Below are positions 52,982 to 63,945 of a stretch of DNA of 64,000 bases, in pieces (the stretch's first letter is position 1; the number at the start of each line of letters is the position of its first letter). A program made the position numbers and the translations under genes. Below the pieces are notes generated by a model. The model was not told the DNA's origin. It saw only the letters and a list, made by a program, of their open reading frames with translations, and made no database searches. The stretch is taken from contig JAHQRK010000023.1 of the NCBI GenBank assembly GCA_019828595.1, forward strand, positions 248,001-312,000. Direction: 5' to 3'. This DNA comes from Aphanomyces cochlioides (taxonomy: Eukaryota > Oomycota > Saprolegniomycetes > Saprolegniales > Verrucalvaceae).

Positions 52982-54446
52982 ATGAGAAGCACAGCGAAGA
53001 TCTTTCAACGCTTGCCGCGATTTGGCCAGTCGATCAAAAGCCGCTTATCGTCTCGAAGTGTCATACTCTATCAAGCAAGCCAACGTCTTCCTCTCCACCT
53101 CTGCGTTGGTGGTGTTTCGTTGGCCTTGTTGGCGGCATCAAGTGGGTAGTTCATGGACAAGACATGTACAAATGTATGCTTACGATTGACACCAGGCAAT
53201 GATATGACAGCGCATATGAGATCTTCGCAAGCTTATCTAAGCCGCAATTTTATCGCTGATGCGGTCGAAAAGGCCGCTCCATCCGTCGTGAATATCACGA
53301 TTTACAGCGGCCAAATGCCGAGCAGCTCAGGCTCTGGTTTTATCATTGAATCGACTGGATTGATCATTACGAATGCCCACGTCGTGGCAAATACAACTCG
53401 TGCGTCGTCTATTATGGTAGGATTACTCGACTTGTTCAGGTCTAATTCGGTTCAAGGTGACGCTAGCCAATGGTACCAAGTACTCTGGGCATGTCCACAG
53501 TGTTGACAACTTGTCAGACTTGGCATTAATTCAGCTCGACGGTATGACCAGTAGCTGAGTTTGTCTTATCATGCGATTAAGGGTCTCCAACTGGCTTGAA
53601 CACAATGGAAATTGGTTCCTCGTCGACGATTCGAGCAGGCGAATGGGTGATTGCCCTTGGAAGCCCTCTCTCTCTTCAGAACAGCGTCAGCGCCGGCATT
53701 GTGAGTGCTATTTCGCGCCACAGCAGTGAATTGGGGTAAAGACTCCTCCCTCTAAGCCTCAGTCATCTTGTTTTGTCAAGGTTCTCCAACAAGCGAAACC
53801 AGACAGAATATATTCAAACAGACGCTGCAATCAATGTCGGAAACTCAGGTGGTCCTCTTGTCAACTTGGATGGCCAAGTGATTGGAATAAACACCATGAA
53901 GCTGGCTGGAGGTCCAGGCATTACAGGCATTTCGTTTGCCATTCCGATTGATACCGCGATGGAAATCGTCGGGCAGCTGAAGAAGCATAAATCCGTCGCG
54001 CGACCATACGTCGGTATGCAAATGATTCAATTTGGTGGCTCTGTCCTTCCAGAAGTCTCGAAGTACGCACAATTATTGAGACTTCAGCACATGAATTAAT
54101 TACATTTCTGCGGTAGATTGAATCCAGATTTACCACAAGGCGTTGTCGTCAAGTCCGTCACTCCTGGCTCTCCTGCTGCTGTAGCTGGCATTCAGACAGG
54201 TGCGACGACTGCTTCAAAGTTGTGTTTTAAATGTTTTGACTAGGCGATGTCATTTTGGAATTCGCTGGCACCAAGATAACATCAATCAAAGACATCATGG
54301 CAGCTCTTGGCTTCAACGTCGGTCGGAAAATGTGTATGAAGATCCGACGCAATGGAAACAACGACCCGTTGACCATTTGCTTCGTCACCAAAGACGCGTC
54401 TACTGTGTTTGGTGGCCCTGGCAGTGTTTCTAACAGTCGCTGGTGA
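52982..54446 (+). CDS. HtrA/DegP-type serine protease, HtrA2-like
   Basis: Seven exons: 52982-53141, 53196-53416, 53457-53541, 53582-53735, 53781-54062, 54117-54199 and 54244-54446. They give 395 residues in phase. The N-terminus is Arg/Ser-rich without acids and is followed by one hydrophobic segment ([12 protein letters not shown]), as in mitochondrial HtrA2/Omi. The trypsin-like triad is His115 (TNAHVV), Asp148 (LSDLALIQL) and Ser229 (GNSGGPL). One PDZ domain follows ([30 protein letters not shown]). The protein is expected to be a trimeric quality-control protease, probably in the mitochondrial intermembrane space. The first intron (53142-53195) has the least certain boundaries. Confidence 0.9.
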
Positions 54447-54722
54447 CCAAGTGATGTCTTCCATTTCATAGAATGCATTTCATGCATGAATATATTTTTG
54501 TAGATGGAATTGCAATCGTCAACTTCTCCACGTTTGCTGTCACCGACAATGATGGTGCTAAAGACTGAATGTGGTGCAACCTTCGTTGTTCTTGGATTGA
54601 ATTCAAATCTCTCTAGCACACGCAAGGAGCATTTCCTCGTTGTGCTGCGATCCAAGACACATTCAATCTCTCAAAGCAATTCCCATGCACTTGATTAGAC
54701 AATTAGCTCCAGCACAAGGGTT

Positions 54723-55450
54723 TCACCAATCCTCTTTGATGAGTGGCAACGTCACAAAGAGCGTCTCCGATTTGGCATCCCATCTAGCTTTGCCTTCTTT
54801 GTGTTTGACTGGGTTGGGGAGAAACATCGACAATTTCCTACCACAGAGGATGCATGAAGACCAAGATTTCAACGACAGCGCGGTACAATTCGTGCGACTG
54901 AGCGACTAACTTGTGCGCCGTCACGTCCAAATCGATTTCATTCAGCGAGTGGCTTGGAAATGCAATCTTGACAACCATGGCATCGCAATGCGCCACGGAT
55001 GGATCTTTATCGCCCAAGCCCAAGAAAACATCCTCCGTCATCACATCTTGTTTGTAGAGAATTTCATGCCTATTCAACCATGAATCATCAAAGTTGAGAC
55101 GAACTCTCACTTGGGGCGTGATCGGAGATCGCCCTCTTCGTCGTCTTCACCGTCGCTTGCAATCTCGTCGACGTCCCAGATGGCTTTGGGATCTTTTTGG
55201 ACGATTTGGCCGATCGGGCGATCCATCGCCTCTGTATTTGCGCACTAAGACTACCAGGATATGTCTACACCGCTTACGCTTTGGCAGTTTAGCGGCTCCA
55301 TGAATATTGTACGGCGTGATCTTGTTTTCTCGCTACAGATTGGCATGTTTTAGACTTTTCGATGGAAGCTCGGCGTACCGGATCAGGCACGTCGTCATCT
55401 TGTGGCTTTAAGAGATCGCTGAGAGCCATCAAATCCGAGAAATCGCCCAT
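54723..55450 (-). CDS. DNAAF6: PIH1-domain dynein assembly factor (DNAAF6/PIH1D3-like)
   Basis: Exons 55379-55450, 55278-55332, 54887-55231 and 54723-54837. Features match DNAAF6: an acidic N-terminus, KAIWDVDEI, YKQDVMTEDVFLGLGDKDPS, an Asp/Lys-rich CS-like strand region (AHCDAMVVKIAFP), then MFLPNPVKHKEGKARWDAKSETLFVTLPL. This factor works with HSP90 to preassemble axonemal dynein arms, which fits a flagellated zoospore. The third exon is one base out of frame: a GGGG run at 55113-55116 needs one more G to give RSRPQVRVRL. Alternatively a 47-bp GT-AG segment is spliced out (after IASD, resuming at VRLNF), but its acceptor is weak. A base-call error, true frameshift or splicing cannot be separated here. 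Confidence 0.78.
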
Positions 55451-55918
55451 GTTTCGTCGGTCTGTCCTTTAGAGGCAGAACCCGCGAGCAGATGAGATAT
55501 CGAACAATTTTCATCGAAAGTCTAACGACACGACCAGTTACACCAGTTACATCAGTTACAAGTACCGCTTCGATGCCGTCGGTAGATCATGATGAAGTTG
55601 CTGAAGCTCATGGTCGTTCGCTGGGCCAGGAAGAGCTGAATCCTAGCGAGGACGGACTGCACAATAGCGATCTCAGTTGTGTATCGACTCACAAAGGCTG
55701 ATCTCTGTGCTGTTGGCTCAAATTCAAGCCTCAGCGCTATACTATTTCGTCAAACAACTCGAGAGATTCTCGGCACGTCGAGAGCGCAGGAGCCACGCTG
55801 TAGTGGCTGTCATGGCTCGTTGAAGCGAGAGATTTGCGGATTTCTGGCTCATTCTAGATCGAAGTCGTGTTAAAAATAGCTCGTCGACGAACAAGAGTGA
55901 GAGGACGTGTGAGAAATC
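55451..55918. promoter_or_regulatory. Divergent promoter region: DNAAF6 / LRR gene
   Basis: 468 bp with no supportable gene. A short microrepeat CCAGTTACA-CCAGTTACA-TCAGTTACA lies near 55534-55560. Neither TATCCGGATA nor ATTGGCT is apparent. The shared position suggests joint control of two probable flagellar genes. Confidence 0.45.
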
Positions 55919-57437
55919 ATGGCTCGATTAGAGCGAAGTCAAGTCCGGGAGAACCTGAGTCTTCTCGGCAAGCATCCGATCTCCAACAAGCACATATTTA
56001 CCAAGCTGGACGTCAAGGTACGGATCAGCCGTCGTCCAATCTTCCTTCCATCTTTCTTGACTTTCTAGGGCCAGAACGTGTCGGCGATCGATATCTTGGA
56101 AGAATTTCCCTTCCTTCAGGTGCATTCTCCACGCCATCAACACATGCATTCAACACTTTGCCATAGGACGTCGATGTCGCCAACAATCAGATCGAATCGC
56201 TCGCGCCACTGGCCAAACTGCCCTTCTTGCTGTCGTTAAATGCTGAGAATAATCAATTGGAGACGCTACTTGGTCGATCCTTCCATCAATTTCCGTCGTG
56301 ATTCTTGTCGCGATTGTAGATTTCGATCCACCGCAATGTACTCGCGAGAAAGCTTGGATCGACGGCGGGGATCAAGCGATAGGCTCCATGGTGCACATCG
56401 TGAATCTCTCCAGGAATAAAATCTCGACGATGCGCGACTTGACGACGCATCAGTATATCCAGGAGCTTGTCCTCGACCACAACCAGATCACGCACATCTC
56501 GGGCATTTCCCAGCTCGTCTTCCTCAAGGTAAATCCATCTTCTCCCGTTGATTCCATCGACTTGGCTAGTATTTGAGCCTCGCGCACAATAAATTGACGA
56601 CGACGGACGGGTTGACCAAGAAATTGCCAATTGAAATCCTCAATTTATCGCACAATGAGATCGCCGACACGGCGGAATTGTCGAGTCTTCCGCGGCTCTT
56701 GACGGTGAATCTAGCACACAACAAGCTGCGCAGTCTCGCCGACTTGGGGGTTTTATGCAGCTGTCCATGGACTATTTCTCATTTGATACGTCTAGAAATG
56801 CCGCATGCTGCAGCTTCTCGACGTTTCCCACAATAGAATCAAGGACTTACGTGAGATTGACGCCTTGACGCCGCTGCGCGACTTGAGCGATTTGAATCTC
56901 TCGAACTGTCCAGTATGGCGTCGTCTAGACCTGCGGAAAAAGTTGAGTCTGCGCGTAGATAACCCGGATTTCATTCTATCGATACCGCGTGCTCGTGAGG
57001 ACGCAGCAACTCGTCAAGTTGGATCACTTGCCAGCCTCTGTGAAGGAACGCATCAAAGCCAAAGTTCTCCATGGCGGTGATATGCAAGCCCGCAAGGCGA
57101 TCTTTGACTCGCACATGAAGGGCGACGAGGAATTTACAAACAACTTGCCGCCACTGGAGTTTAAATGCGAGCCAGCAAGTCCCAGCTCGCCAAACAAACC
57201 TCCATCGACGGAAAGCTGCAAGGACTACGCGACGAGAGAAGCGTCGAAAGCGATCGGGATGTACGTTGCCCTTGATCTTTTATCCTGTTGACTGTCTCTA
57301 GAGCACAAGTCAAGGTATTCACGGAGCGTCTCGCCAGCGACATCCTCGACGACATGCCAAGACGATATCCATTACTCTTTGGCAAAAGTTGCAGTCGAAA
57401 GCTCACCAGACGTCCAACGCACGCCGCTTCCAAGTAG
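55919..57437 (+). CDS. Leucine-rich repeat protein, possibly axonemal (LRRC23-like)
   Basis: Eight exons: 55919-56017, 56069-56119, 56167-56272, 56320-56528, 56570-56749, 56796-56954, 57007-57260 and 57302-57437. They give 397 residues with consistent phases. At least eight SDS22-type leucine-rich repeats run through the first ~270 residues (VDVANNQIESLAPL, IVNLSRNKISTMRDL, LVLDHNQITHISGI, LSLAHNKLTTTDGL, LNLSHNEIADTAEL, LLDVSHNRIKDL, DLNLSNCPVWRR). A charged C-terminus (LPASVKERIKAKVLHGG, MKGDEEF) follows. The segment LNAENNQLETLLDFDPPQ recalls axonemal LRRC23 proteins, but this is from memory of the family pattern. The 52-bp intron at 56955-57006 is inferred because the frame otherwise changes there. 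Confidence 0.78.
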
Positions 57438-57457
57438 ATTTGTCGTTGATGATGCAG

Positions 57458-58276
57458 CTACAGCTCAATGTGCTCGTCGACATCCTCGTCTTTTGGCTCC
57501 TTGGGCGCTTTCTTTAAACTCTCTTTGAACGCATCAAACATGGACTCGCGCTTGCTCTTCTTGACGACGAGCGCGTCCGGGTATTTCATCAGCAAGCGGA
57601 GAAACATGACGGCTTCTTTCCCTTTGTACTTGTCCAAGAGCGAGTCGGCGCTTTCGTCCGCGTTGTACTGCTTGAGCACGTACTTGAGACGGTCTCGGAC
57701 TTTGCTGTCGGCTGTCGAGGCGTCAACGCAGTCGCACGCTTCCTTCTGCCCCGCCGTGAACGCTTTGCAGCCCATGTACTTGGGTCCCATCGCATACAAG
57801 TCGGCCGTCGATTCGCACGACTTGAGCGCCTCCGTGTTCTCTCCATGCAGCGTCTTGCAGTGATCTTTCATGCATTTTTCAAACTTGCGTTCGCACAATT
57901 GCTTGGAAATACCGCAAATGCCATAGCACTACGAGTTAGAATGACCGCGTCAAGAGAGCCGCCGCGTACAGCGTCGTGCCAGTTGCAACAGGTCGTGAAA
58001 TCCAATTCGTCGTTCGCCACGACTTGAAATCCAAGGCTGTCCGTTCCACAGCCATTTGCCCAGTTTCGAAACGAGCTACGCCATGTCCACGTCGTTAGTT
58101 CCAGCGTCGTCAACTTCTTACCGCTTGGGAGCGAGGACCACGTTCTTGGAGCCTTTGCAAATCTCCGCCTTGGGCTCACAGATCTCTAGTTCGCCAAACA
58201 TCGCACTGGTCGATGGAGCTCCGGCCAAAAGCAGCAGCGAGATCGAGACGTAGCTTTTCCATCCGAGGGGCATCAT
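57458..58276 (-). CDS. Secreted group XII-type phospholipase A2
   Basis: Three exons (58122-58276, 57970-58075 and 57458-57928) give 243 residues. The N-terminus is a signal peptide (SYVSISLLLLAGAPSTSA) and the protein has many Cys. NGCGTDSLGF is the group XII replacement of the classical Ca2+ loop; the active site is CCNWHDACY (His85-Asp86). CERKFEKCMKDHCKTL and a distal CKAFTAGQKEACDC complete the family pattern. It would hydrolyse the sn-2 ester of phospholipids in the secretory pathway or outside the cell. A ~90-residue Lys/Glu-rich C-terminus with no Cys is an extension relative to animal PLA2G12. The stop lies 20 bp from that of the LRR gene. Confidence 0.88.
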
Positions 58277-58698
58277 CTTGTTGCTGGAATCGTGGCCGAT
58301 GATCTGTGCTTGTCCAGACGCGATTGGCCAAGATTCCCTGGTTTTAATGACATTGTCATCTAAAAAGTGTCATATTTGCGATTCAGTGATGCATTTTACC
58401 TCGCTTTAGTGACATTCTGGACAATCATATCCTGGAGCGGTGTCGTCAATTCGTCCATCAACACGAACGGACGATATCCATCGAGATGCTAAAGCGTTCC
58501 AGCCACTGACTTGCTGCTAAAGAGCGCTGTAAATGAACTAGCAGCAGCTGTGGATAGAAAAAGACGGCGGCGCAACGATGCGTTTCAAAGGCTCTGAAAC
58601 GAATTTTCGTGGAACTGTCATTTTTTCCCGCGCAGTCTTCCGACGCACGTAAGTTCATAGCACGCATGAAGTAAAGCGCCGCGTAGATTTAAGACGTG
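58277..58698. other. Divergent promoter region with possible small minus-strand exons
   Basis: A 422-bp gap. The phospholipase frame is open upstream to about 58360, just inside a TTTTTAG acceptor-like site. A second stretch (about 58411-58490, minus strand) encodes LDGYRPFVLMDELTTPLQDM before a GTAAAATG donor-like site. These could be 5' exons of a longer or separate transcript, but I could not join them in phase. A 69-codon minus-strand frame (58458-58667) has no features. Confidence 0.35.
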
Positions 58699-61600
58699 AT
58701 GCTCCCAGCGTGGTTGTCAAGAGCGCCATGCGCTGCGGATGGCAAAGAAGCCGCGAAACCGATCGCGAATCAAGTTTTAGGTCGCCTCGATGCCTTCATC
58801 CCGTTGATATTCAACCGATTCTTTCCCTTGTAGCTCGTGACAATTATGAAAAGCCCAAGACGTCGATGGATACAATGATTGACAACGCATCGAGCCATCT
58901 CCAGGCGGCACAAGATAGCAAACACGCATCTGAAAGCGCGTCCAATGCAAGTGACATATTCCAAAGTCCAACGCATGATGTTCCTTGTAGGGTCAAAATG
59001 CACTCGGAGATAACTTTCCCTTGCTTCGTTTGGATATCATTCCATCCTTGGAGACTTGTCAGCTGCAGCAATGTCGCCAGGAACTCGTCGAGCTCTTGAA
59101 AACGCTCACAGACGACCCCGAAGACGTTTGTCTTGGACAAGTATATCGTTCTGTAGGCTTGGTCCATTGAAAATTCTCGCTGTCTAGTACATTAAGAAGC
59201 AGCTGGTCATCGTGACGGCTGAAATGGAAGACCGACGGGCAAGACAACGCATTGCTGCATTAATTTCGGGGAATACTGCGTCCATTGTGGAGGTTTGCCA
59301 TCCATTCAGCTCCACGAGTACTGCAAATCCATGAAAAATTCCACTTGAAATGCTTTCTGTAGCGAGTAAAATTGCTCCAACGCCGTTTGCCAAGCCCTTG
59401 ACGTCTGCAGTCGTGCAGCCGACAGAGGCAATGGCATCCAAGGGAGAAACTCCGAAATTATCCTTGCGGGAGATGAAATCCAGGGCCAAATTCGTCAAAT
59501 TCAAATCCCCCGAAGAGAGTGCCAAGTTTGTCATCTTGGGAAACCCCAAGAAAGTCGTCAAGAGGAAGAAGAAAAAGACAAAACCACCGCCAGATCCAGA
59601 AGAAATCCTCCGCAAGCAACGCGAAGAGAGACGGCGCTTAGCCCACGACCGACTACTCGCTCGACAAGCCAAAATCGCCCAGAAGAAGCAACTTGTTCGT
59701 GGTTTCGAGGTAGATTTTGGGTTGACAAGCTACATAGGCGCTGGAAAAAAGCAAAATGGAGAAGAAAGCGACCGCCAAGGACAATCAAGACTCGAGTTCG
59801 ACCAACGACGACGGTGCTTTGGACAAAGCAAGCTCCAGCTCGGACGAATACGTCGACGATCCGATTCCACTACCACAAGACGTTCAAATCCAACGAGAAA
59901 AGATGGCAGAACCAATCTCGAGTGTATTAACTCCGGAGAGCAACCGCAAAGAGGAAGACGAGAGGATATCAAGAATCAATTCAGAGCTGTGCAAAGTCCA
60001 AGCGGATGAAAACCTTGCTGAAATACGAAAATCCCCTTCCTCGTCGGCAAATTTACCAATTTTCGAGGCAGTATCACCTCGAGCCGCAGAAAAGTGTGAA
60101 GCATCGAGGTCCACCATGGAGATTCCAGCACTAAACAACCAAACGGACTCGACTCTGGCGGATATTTCCCATGAAATAATTGCAAACAAGTCTTCATGCA
60201 ACTCGCCAGCAAATAGAATCTCTCACGACGACTTGGAGAGTACATTTCAACAAGTTGAAAAAGCGCAAGAATTAATTGTTGCCGGTAATATCAGCGTAGA
60301 GGTAAAGGACCCCCAAGAGGATGATAGCGGCGACAGCGACGACGATGAAATCCACGACGGAGAGCAAGCGCAGTACGACATTTCGACTTTTCACACGTAT
60401 TCCAAAGGGCAAGCCAATGCCAGTCATCCGTCCAATTCGACAATTGCCGAGTCTCCCGTTGAAAAATCTTCTCGTCAATCGCCTAGACCCGTTCCGCCCT
60501 GGTTTGAAGAGCCAAAGCAAGTAACAACCCATCAAGAAATTCACGACACAGTTCTTGGCGCTCGCGCGGAGATCCATGGCGATAATCAGTGTAAATCCGA
60601 CTCGAATCCAATATCTTCAGGCGCTGAAATCGCACGACGGATTTTATCCAACTTGGCTCGTGACAAGACAAACATTGAAACCTGTCAGCATGGAATTGAC
60701 TCTGCAATTTCGTCCTTGGCGGCAACACCTCGAATTTTGATGAAAGCAAGTCCTCTTCCCGTGGAATCTAGTACAAAGAAACTTCCTAGGCCATCGTCGG
60801 CGAAAAAGATTATTTCCCGTCGTGGAAATAACATCGAACCGCGGCCAAAGAAAGAAAATACGAGCCAAAACACCATCACGAATCAGGAAAAGAGCGAAGA
60901 GGGCATGAAGAAACTCAACTTGAAGCTTTTGAGATCGCCGTCCAAGGATATCAAAGACTACACACCGATCTTTCGCAATTTTTACTGCATCATGACGTCA
61001 TTTTATGAGCGTATGAAAGACGCTCCGAGCGTTCCAGCCAACTCGAAAGACATTTTGCAAAACGGCGACGCGGCGTTGCGATTCCAGCTGAAATTGTACA
61101 CCGTGTGGACAAATATCATGCACGACTATGCGACTGTCTTTGGAGTCGAAGGTACAAACCACAAGCTCTCGAATTTCTGACGTAATTTGACTGTAGGTTT
61201 GCTGAAAACGCAGCGTGAAATCAGCTCGTCGTGCGTCTATGATGGAAAATCCACGCCGTACACAGCTCAGTACCGAATAAACTCGCATACACGACGCGAA
61301 GTTTTCGGAATTGTCGCGGAAGCTCTTCAAAAGGTATCGTGATCAATCGGTGGGAACCCCGCCTTGAATAAATCGAGATAGATTCCGGATTGGGAAGAAT
61401 TGCCAGTGGATTTGGGACTGAATACATCGTGGAATTTACTCTGGACATGGAGTAAACCCCGCGTGGATGTACGTCCTCGATGAATTTATTCCAAATCAAT
61501 TTGACTGGTAGCGGCAAACGCTACTGGCGTGGCAAAAAGTCAACCATTTTGCCGGCGCCAAGGCATTAACGAGGAAAGATATGCTGAAAAAGAGTCTTCA

Positions 61601-62958
61601 CCGCTACGTGGTAAATTGCTTGATGCCACTTGCGACTTTAATAGGAATATTTGTAGTCGATGGGTGAGAAAATGAAAGGATTTGACGTCGCCCCCGAGAC
61701 ATTTATCCTTCCAAACGATTACATCCCATTTGTGCAGTCTTTCAAACGGCGAGCGGATTCGATCGGAATCTCCAAGAACTTTTGGATCATGAAACCTGTG
61801 GCATTGTCTCGAGGACGGGGGATTTCACTGCTGAACGACTTGGGCCAAGTTGCATACGGCGAGGCCGTCATTGTGCAGAAATATATCGAAAATCCGCTCT
61901 TGCTTGATGGATACAAGGTAGAAAAGCCTCTCGAACTTTAATCTCATAAACTTTGGAATAGTTTGATCTCAGGCTGTACGTCTTGGTCACGTCATTCAAT
62001 CCATTAGAGGTAAGTTGTTGAAGCATTTAAGGGGTCGACTGATTGAGAAATATCCCCCAGGCATTCTTCTACAACGAAGGATTTGTTCGTATTTGCTCGC
62101 ATCGATACAGCACAGACTCTTCGGACATGGGCGATCTTTTCATGCATTTGACAAACAGCAGTCTCCAAAAACATAGCAACATGGAGGACGAAAAGTAGGC
62201 ATTTCACATCGTGTTTCGATCGTCAATCGTGTCGCGTAGGGAAAACCCAGTGAATAATGCTTCTTCTACTGAAGCTGGAGGAACGAAAGCAAGGTAGATG
62301 GCATTCTTGGGGATATTGAATGATTTTCTTGATAGTTTGGCGTATTTATGGTCGAGATTACATGCTCAAAATGCCCCCGTGGAGGAAATCAAAGCTGCCA
62401 TCCTGGATGTGATCGTGAAATCGTTGGTGGCTGGCGAGGATTCGATCCCGTACCAAGTCAATTCATTTGATTTGTACGGCTACGACATCTTGCTTGACGT
62501 GAATTATCGTCCATGGCTCATTGAGATCAATTCGTCGCCGTCGCTCGCTCGAGAAAATCATCTTGACCATGTCGTGAAGGACGCGCTCTTGTACGATACG
62601 ATTCAGTTGGTCAAACCCATGCATTTTGACCGAGCGGCGCTTGTTTCCGTATTAAAACGACGCGCTGATGAAAATACCCAGGATAAAAAACGGCCCAGTA
62701 TGTTGCATCCGCTGGAAGCAGAGGAGCGAGCTAAGAAGCAACTCAACGAAGATCTGACGGACATTCTTCGTGGCGAATTACCTCGGCAATATGGCGAGTT
62801 GCCCGAATCCATGGGGAATTTCCAGCGTATAGCACCAGGGCCAATACATTCGCAGGTTTGTGGTCCACTTTGCTTACAGCAGATGTATTGACGACTGGAA
62901 TTAGGTCATGAAGCTAAAACGAAGCTGCTTTCGAGAGAAAAATGACAAGCGTAGCTGA
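58699..62958 (+). CDS. Tubulin tyrosine ligase-like (TTLL) glutamylase/glycylase
   Basis: Fifteen exons: 58699-58780, 58834-58950, 59010-59140, 59188-59317, 59363-59694, 59738-61151, 61197-61333, 61382-61468, 61512-61610, 61657-61917, 61962-62009, 62061-62194, 62240-62293, 62336-62855 and 62905-62958. They sum to 3600 nt (1199 residues), in phase. The N-terminal ~700 residues are coiled-coil, Lys-rich and acidic disordered regions. The TTL/ATP-grasp domain (about 770-1110) has [87 protein letters not shown] and DILLDVNYRPWLIEINSSPSL. TTLL enzymes add Glu or Gly to tubulin tails, especially in cilia. The intron at 58951-59009 is uncertain, and the donor at 61611 may lie 3 bp earlier. Confidence 0.9.
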
Positions 62959-63029
62959 CATTTTGACTTGAAATCCGACATGGATCGATTTTTCAGCTCC
63001 TGTAGCTTTTTCTTCATTTTGCCATGCCT

Positions 63030-63710
63030 TCACTCGTCGTAAGCATCTTCGTCGCTGAAATACGCATCTTTCTTCAATTGGCGACGTGCAGAACTGTCTG
63101 TAGTTACTTGGCCGCTCTTGGGGTTGCTTGGATAAGCTAGCGCTGCCACACCAACGTCTCCTAATTCACTAAAACAAATCAAATTATAACGTTGGCATAG
63201 CGAGATGCCAAACCTGTCGTCACCTTGAAAAAAGTCCTGAGCTTCGCCCACTTCAAACTTTGTCTTCTTTTTCATGCGTTTGGATTTCGGGATAGGTTTT
63301 TCACGCGCGCCGAGCACGTTACGGGGACAATCATACGAATAATGTCCTTCCGAGCGGCATTCAAAGCAGAAGCGTTTCGTCGAGTACTTTCTCTTTTTGA
63401 TGAATTCTTGCGAGCGTCCATTGTCCTTGCAGATCGAGCAACTCAATCGCATCGATTCCACGACAAAATCGTTCATAGCTTGGCATGCACGCTCACAATC
63501 TTCAACGTGAGAAAATTGCACGAACGCGACTCCACGACTGGCACGCGTTTCCATATCTCGGAGCACTGTCACGCGCGCAATTCGGCCAAATCCAGAAAAC
63601 AATTGAGCCACGTCGTTGTTGGTATATGCATACGGCAGCATCGACACGTACAACGTCGCTTTGGAGGGATTTAACGGCGTCGGTCGACTCGTGTCGGTCA
63701 CTTCGCTCAT
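63030..63710 (-). CDS. ZCRB1: ZCRB1 / U11-U12 31K minor-spliceosome protein
   Basis: Two exons (63214-63710 and 63030-63168; 45-bp intron) give 211 residues. An RRM (about 18-90: ATLYVSMLPYAYTNND, RASRGVAFVQF) is followed by DNGRSQEFIKKRKYSTKRFCFECRSEGHYSYDCPRNVLG, which includes a CCHC knuckle of spacing C-x2-C-x4-H-x4-C. The C-terminus AYFSDEDAYDE matches the YFSDE ending of ZCRB1. Domain order and the NGR-EFI linker are specific to the U11/U12-31K protein of the minor spliceosome, implying U12-type splicing in this organism. The gene's own intron is an ordinary GT-AG type. Confidence 0.92.
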   Translation of the reverse strand: MSEVTDTSRPTPLNPSKATLYVSMLPYAYTNNDVAQLFSGFGRIARVTVLRDMETRASRGVAFVQFSHVEDCERACQAMNDFVVESMRLSCSICKDNGRSQEFIKKRKYSTKRFCFECRSEGHYSYDCPRNVLGAREKPIPKSKRMKKKTKFEVGEAQDFFQGDDRFGISLCQRYNLICFSELGDVGVAALAYPSNPKSGQVTTDSSARRQLKKDAYFSDEDAYDE

Positions 63711-63945
63711 TGTGGCGCGCGCACTTCGATCCTGGTCAAGTTATTCCAAGTTTTAAAAATAAAAAATGAAGAATCTGGATTTCCTATTTTCTTATTTATT
63801 TCCGAAATTCCGAAATAAGAATATAAAATTAAAGAGGTAAATATTGTTTGTTATTATATTCGGATTGCTATAAGCTATATAAATGTATCAAATTAGAAAG
63901 GTCTTTTTCAATTAGCGCATTCTCGAGGTGCTCACGGAGGGAAGC

